In this document: positions 60,849 through 64,000 of the stretch, piece by piece
Numbering within the stretch: the stretch's first letter is position 1
How the letters are laid out: the number at the start of each line of letters is the position of its first letter
NCBI GenBank assembly: GCA_947643165.1
Contig: CANRVB010000002.1
Location: 62,001 to 126,000 of the forward strand
Source of the DNA: an uncultured Porphyromonadaceae bacterium
GTDB lineage: Bacteria; Bacteroidota; Bacteroidia; Bacteroidales; Muribaculaceae
Length of the DNA: 64,000 nucleotides
Reading direction: 5' to 3'
Program-made: the position numbers and the translations under genes
The notes under the pieces: model-generated
Told to the model about the DNA's origin: nothing
Database searches by the model: none
The model's input: the letters and a program-made list of their open reading frames with translations, nothing else

Positions 60849-60880
60849 CAAAGTTAGCGCTTTTTCACGACTCTGCCAAA
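60849..60880 (-). promoter_or_regulatory. Promoter of metK
   Basis: Minus-strand TTTG (60880-60877) and TAACTTTG (60856-60849) with a 20-bp spacer, a full match to the Bacteroidetes pattern. Transcription start is expected at about 60842-60845, within or next to P1 of the riboswitch candidate. Confidence 0.75.
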
Positions 60881-61043
60881 TCTTTCTGGACATGCCATCG
60901 CATACTCTAATTAACTTATAATTTGCAATATTAAATTTCTGTAACTTTAAATTATTAAGGTGAAGCTCTCGCTATAGATGTGTTTGTCAACAGTTTTTCT
61001 TATTTTTTTTGTTAAAATGTTGTACTAAATGATATAAAGTCCG

Positions 61044-61051
61044 TATATTTG
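61044..61051 (+). promoter_or_regulatory. Promoter -7 element for the SusC-like gene
   Basis: TATATTTG followed by CC; TTG lies about 21 bp upstream. The start codon is 83 bp downstream. A small hairpin GATGTG/CACATC (61065-61081) lies in the leader. The AT-rich rest of 60881-61043 has nothing further recognised. Confidence 0.65.
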
Positions 61052-61133
61052 CCAGCATATCCGTGATGTGACTTGCACATCTCGGTGTACGTGTGTAATA
61101 TTAGTAATTATTCTTTTAGTTCTACCAAATCTT

Positions 61134-64000
61134 ATGCCAAAGCATTTAATTACGGGCATAATGAGCGCTGCTCTTCTTGCAGGGGGGGGTATGTAGCTCA
61201 CGCTCAGAATGTTAGCGCGACACAGCAGGCCGCTATTTGTACAGGCCAGGTGCTGTCGAACACCGGAGAGGAAGTGATTGGAGCTACCATCAAGGTCAAA
61301 GGTACCGACAAGGCTACCAGCACAAACATCGATGGTAAGTTCTCACTTACAGGTATCAAAAAGGGAGCCGTGCTCGAAATCTCCTGCATCGGCTACAACA
61401 ACGTTGAGGTCACCTGGAATGGCGAACCTCTTAACATCACAATGAACGAATCTACCAACGAGCTCGACGAGGTCGTTGTCGTTGGTTATGGCGTTCAGAA
61501 AAAAGCAAACGTAACCGGTGCCGTATCAACTATGAGCGCCAAGGCCATTGAAAATCGTTCCGTCGCTTCTATTTCGGCAGCAATGGCCGGTGAGATGCCT
61601 GGCGTTGTTGTTGTGCAGTCTTCAGGTGCTCCCGGTGGTCAGACCGGTTCTATCACTATCCGTGGTAACAACACTATCAACTCTGCTTCGCCGCTCGTTA
61701 TTGTAGATGGCGTTCCCGGTTCGATGAATAACATCGACCCTCAGGATGTTGAGTCAATATCTGTCCTCAAGGATGCCGCTTCTGCTGCCATCTACGGTGT
61801 GCAGGCCGCTAACGGCGTTATTCTTATAACGACCAAGAAGGGTAAGCTCAATGCCGCACCCAAGATTTCTTACTCAGGCATGGTGAGCAGCACAAGCCCC
61901 ACTACTAAGCTTGATCCCGTTAATGCCTACGAGTACACTTTCCTCATGCGTGAGGCGTTGCTCAATGGTAATCCCAATGCCAATGTAGCTTCCTACGACG
62001 CCGCTATCAAGAAGTATGAGAGCGGTGAACTCGATAAGGAGGGTACCAACTGGTGGGATGAGACCTTCAAGAGCCACGGCACTGAGACCTCTCATACAGT
62101 TCAGATCAACGGTGGTTCTGCCAATACTACCTACATGGCTTCTCTCGGCTATCTCTATCAGGGTGGTATGCTGTCGCAGACCGACTACAACCGCTATAAC
62201 GTCCGCTCCAACCTCGACTCCAAGATCAGACCCTGGCTCTCTGCTGGTCTTCAGATCGCTTTCGACCGTGGTATCTCAAAGGACGGTAATACCGGTTATG
62301 CAAGCATCGTTCAGCATGTCAACCGTCTGAACGCCACTCTGCCGGTATATACCGAGGATGGTGGTTTCGCTTCTCCCGGTTCTATGCAGAACCCTGTTGC
62401 CGAGGCTCAGAAATATGCTACCGGTATTTCGCGTCGCACTACCGACAATATGAATACCAACATCTACCTCAATATCACCCCTATTGAGGGCTTGAGCATC
62501 CGTCCGCTTTTCTCTTGGCGCTATAATTCTCAGGATTACTTCGCATTCAAGAAGACTCTTTACTACGACAATACCTGGAATGCGGGTGATAACAGTACCC
62601 GTAGCGGTAGTCACAACTACTACAACTACAACTGGATGACCTATCAGGCTGTAGCAAGCTACATGAAGACGCTTGCCGAGAATCACAATATCAACCTGAT
62701 GGCTGGTTACGAAGCTCAGCACTACACCTACCGTTACACTATCTCGACCCGCGAGGGTGGTGGTGACAACGCTCTTGATCAGGTACTTGATGCTTTGGCA
62801 ACTTCTTCTATGAAAAATAATGACAACGGTGATGAGCTCAACCGTCGTTCATGGTTCGGCCGTGTGCAGTATGACTACGCAACACGCTATCTCTTTGAGG
62901 CCAACTTCCGTGCCGATGCTTCCAGCCGCTTCCCCAAGGACAACCGTTGGGGTTACTTCCCCGCTTTCTCTGCCGGTTGGCGTATCAGTCAGGAAAGCTT
63001 CATGGAAGGTACCCGCGATTGGTTGGATCAGCTGAAGCTTCGTATCGGTTGGGGTAAGACCGGTAACGAGGAGCTTAACGAATACTATCCGGCTGTTGCA
63101 ACATACGCTTACTTTAACTCTTACATCGGTCACAACCAATATGCTTCTCTCTACGAGAGCCGTTACGTGAATCCCAACCTCAAGTGGGCTACCGTGACCA
63201 ACTATGAGTTTGGTATCGAGGCTTCGATGTTCAACAACCGTCTGTCTTTCGAAGGATCTGTTTACCATCGCAATACCTCCGACATGCTTCTTAATCTCCC
63301 GATCCTGACAGTGCTTGGTGTGGGAGCACCTGCCCAGAATGCAGGTTCGGTTATAAACAATGGTGTTGACATTACCATCAGCCACCGCAACCGCATCAAC
63401 AAGGATTGGAGCTACAGCATTACTGTCAATGCCGGTTACAACCATAACAAGATCTCCAACCTCAGAGGTACGGATGGCCAAGTGCCCAATTCGGCTCCCC
63501 TTTGGTATCTTCAGGGTGAGGCAATCGGTTCTTACTATGGATACATTTGCGACGGTATTTTCAAGGACGAGGCTGAAGTTGAGGCCGGACCGCTCCGCAC
63601 TGGTACTGAAAAACCCGGTAACCTCCGTTTCAAGGACATATCCGGTCCTGATGGTGTGCCCGATGGTAAGATCACTGAGGCTGACCGTGCTGTCATGGGT
63701 AAGATCAACCCGTCATGGATGGGTGGCGTGAATATTGGTGTCAACTTCCGCGACTTCGACCTCTCCATGTTGTGGCAGGGCGCTTTCGACTACGAGCGTT
63801 ACATGACCGGTGAGGCTTCTCAGGCTTTCTATAACAACGGCACTATGAACAAGTGGCAGATGAGAGAGCGTTGGACTCCGGAAAATCCCAACGGAACATA
63901 TCCCCGTCTCTACTCCAACTCTTCAGGCTCGCCCGATGTTATTGCCAACTCATTCTGGTGTGAGGACGCAAGCTATGTCCGCCTGAAGAATCTGACTATC
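61134..64000 (+). CDS. SusC/RagA TonB-linked receptor, frameshifted at G8, runs off window
   Basis: ATG at 61134 opens MPKHLITGIMSAALLAGG, an export signal, but the frame ends at TAG 61194-61196 just after a run of eight G (61182-61189). With one added G it continues GGYVAHAQN (signal peptide end) and stays open for 937 codons to the window edge. Downstream domains: CarboxypepD_reg-like (about 35-115, TGQVLSNTGEEVIGATIKV), TonB-box/plug (DELDEVVVVGYG; VIVDGVPGSMNNIDPQDVESISVLKDA) and barrel strands ending VRLKNLTI. Outer-membrane glycan import, with a SusD gene expected to the right. Start codon, signal and frame are unambiguous; only the tract length is in doubt. Confidence 0.88.

Noticed and set aside
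61190-61260. In-frame GTG start after the G tract for the SusC-like gene
   Set aside because: It would drop the signal peptide, which an outer-membrane receptor needs; the frameshift at G8 explains the gene better.
1-64000. CRISPR arrays, tRNA, rRNA and insertion sequences
   Set aside because: No regular repeat-spacer pattern, no cloverleaf or T-loop signature, no rRNA-like stretch and no transposase or integrase frame was found in any gap.

Overview
The window is chromosomal DNA of a gut-type Bacteroidales bacterium, most likely near Muribaculaceae. Supporting signs are promoter-like elements of the Bacteroidetes form TAnnTTTG in front of most genes, a SusC/RagA receptor, 6-bladed beta-propeller lipoproteins, an OMP/DUF3078/DUF4296 repertoire, a TL5-type L25 and an LspA-DksA-IleRS cluster. 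No rRNA, tRNA, CRISPR array, integrase or insertion sequence was found.

Layout. 1-2257: housekeeping genes on the minus strand (29-residue mS38/bS22-like ribosomal protein, HU, HAD nucleotidase, queuosine-precursor transporter). 2317-8543: surface-glycan genes. A minus-strand group holds GT4, radical SAM/SPASM and GT4. Divergent from it lies a plus-strand pair: a LicC/PntC-like cytidylyltransferase fused to a HisC/CobD-like PLP enzyme, overlapping a LicD-family transferase. 8673-12304: three tandem beta-propeller lipoproteins. 12308-13295: an AT-rich antitoxin/GNAT-toxin-like cassette between two 48-bp direct repeats of the end of the third propeller gene. 13402-18037: Wzz-like protein with a degenerate kinase domain, Wzy/ligase-like membrane protein and a divergent membrane GT2. 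18089-24338: U32 peptidase, then a glycogen operon (debranching enzyme, GT4, GH57). 24488-28545: four-gene operon (DUF3078 barrel, two exported proteins, MATE exporter). 28737-32078: mtaB, LpxL-like acyltransferase, GT2. 32160-42850: sugar metabolism (NTase, galM), TlpA-like thioredoxin, S4 protein, pth, L25, PepC, acyl-CoA ligase, metY and a divergent Lrp regulator. 42831-48675: GH20 hexosaminidase, large TonB-type barrel, Pro-rich lipoprotein. 48685-54324: small protein, DUF4296, lspA, dksA-like, ileS. 54532-60661: OmpA, sdaA, PpiD-like, metK. 61134 to the right edge: SusC-like receptor.

The main points for a second look are: (i) the SusC gene is out of frame at a G8 tract inside its signal peptide, and one more G restores a complete reading frame, so it is a phase-variation candidate or an assembly error; (ii) the LicC-PLP fusion plus LicD, which could make and transfer a CMP-activated phospho- or phosphono-amine onto surface glycans; (iii) the toxin-antitoxin-like cassette bounded by 48-bp direct repeats; (iv) a SAM-II-like riboswitch candidate starting at the predicted metK transcription start. 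Function calls come from reading translated sequence and recalling family motifs; no database search was run.
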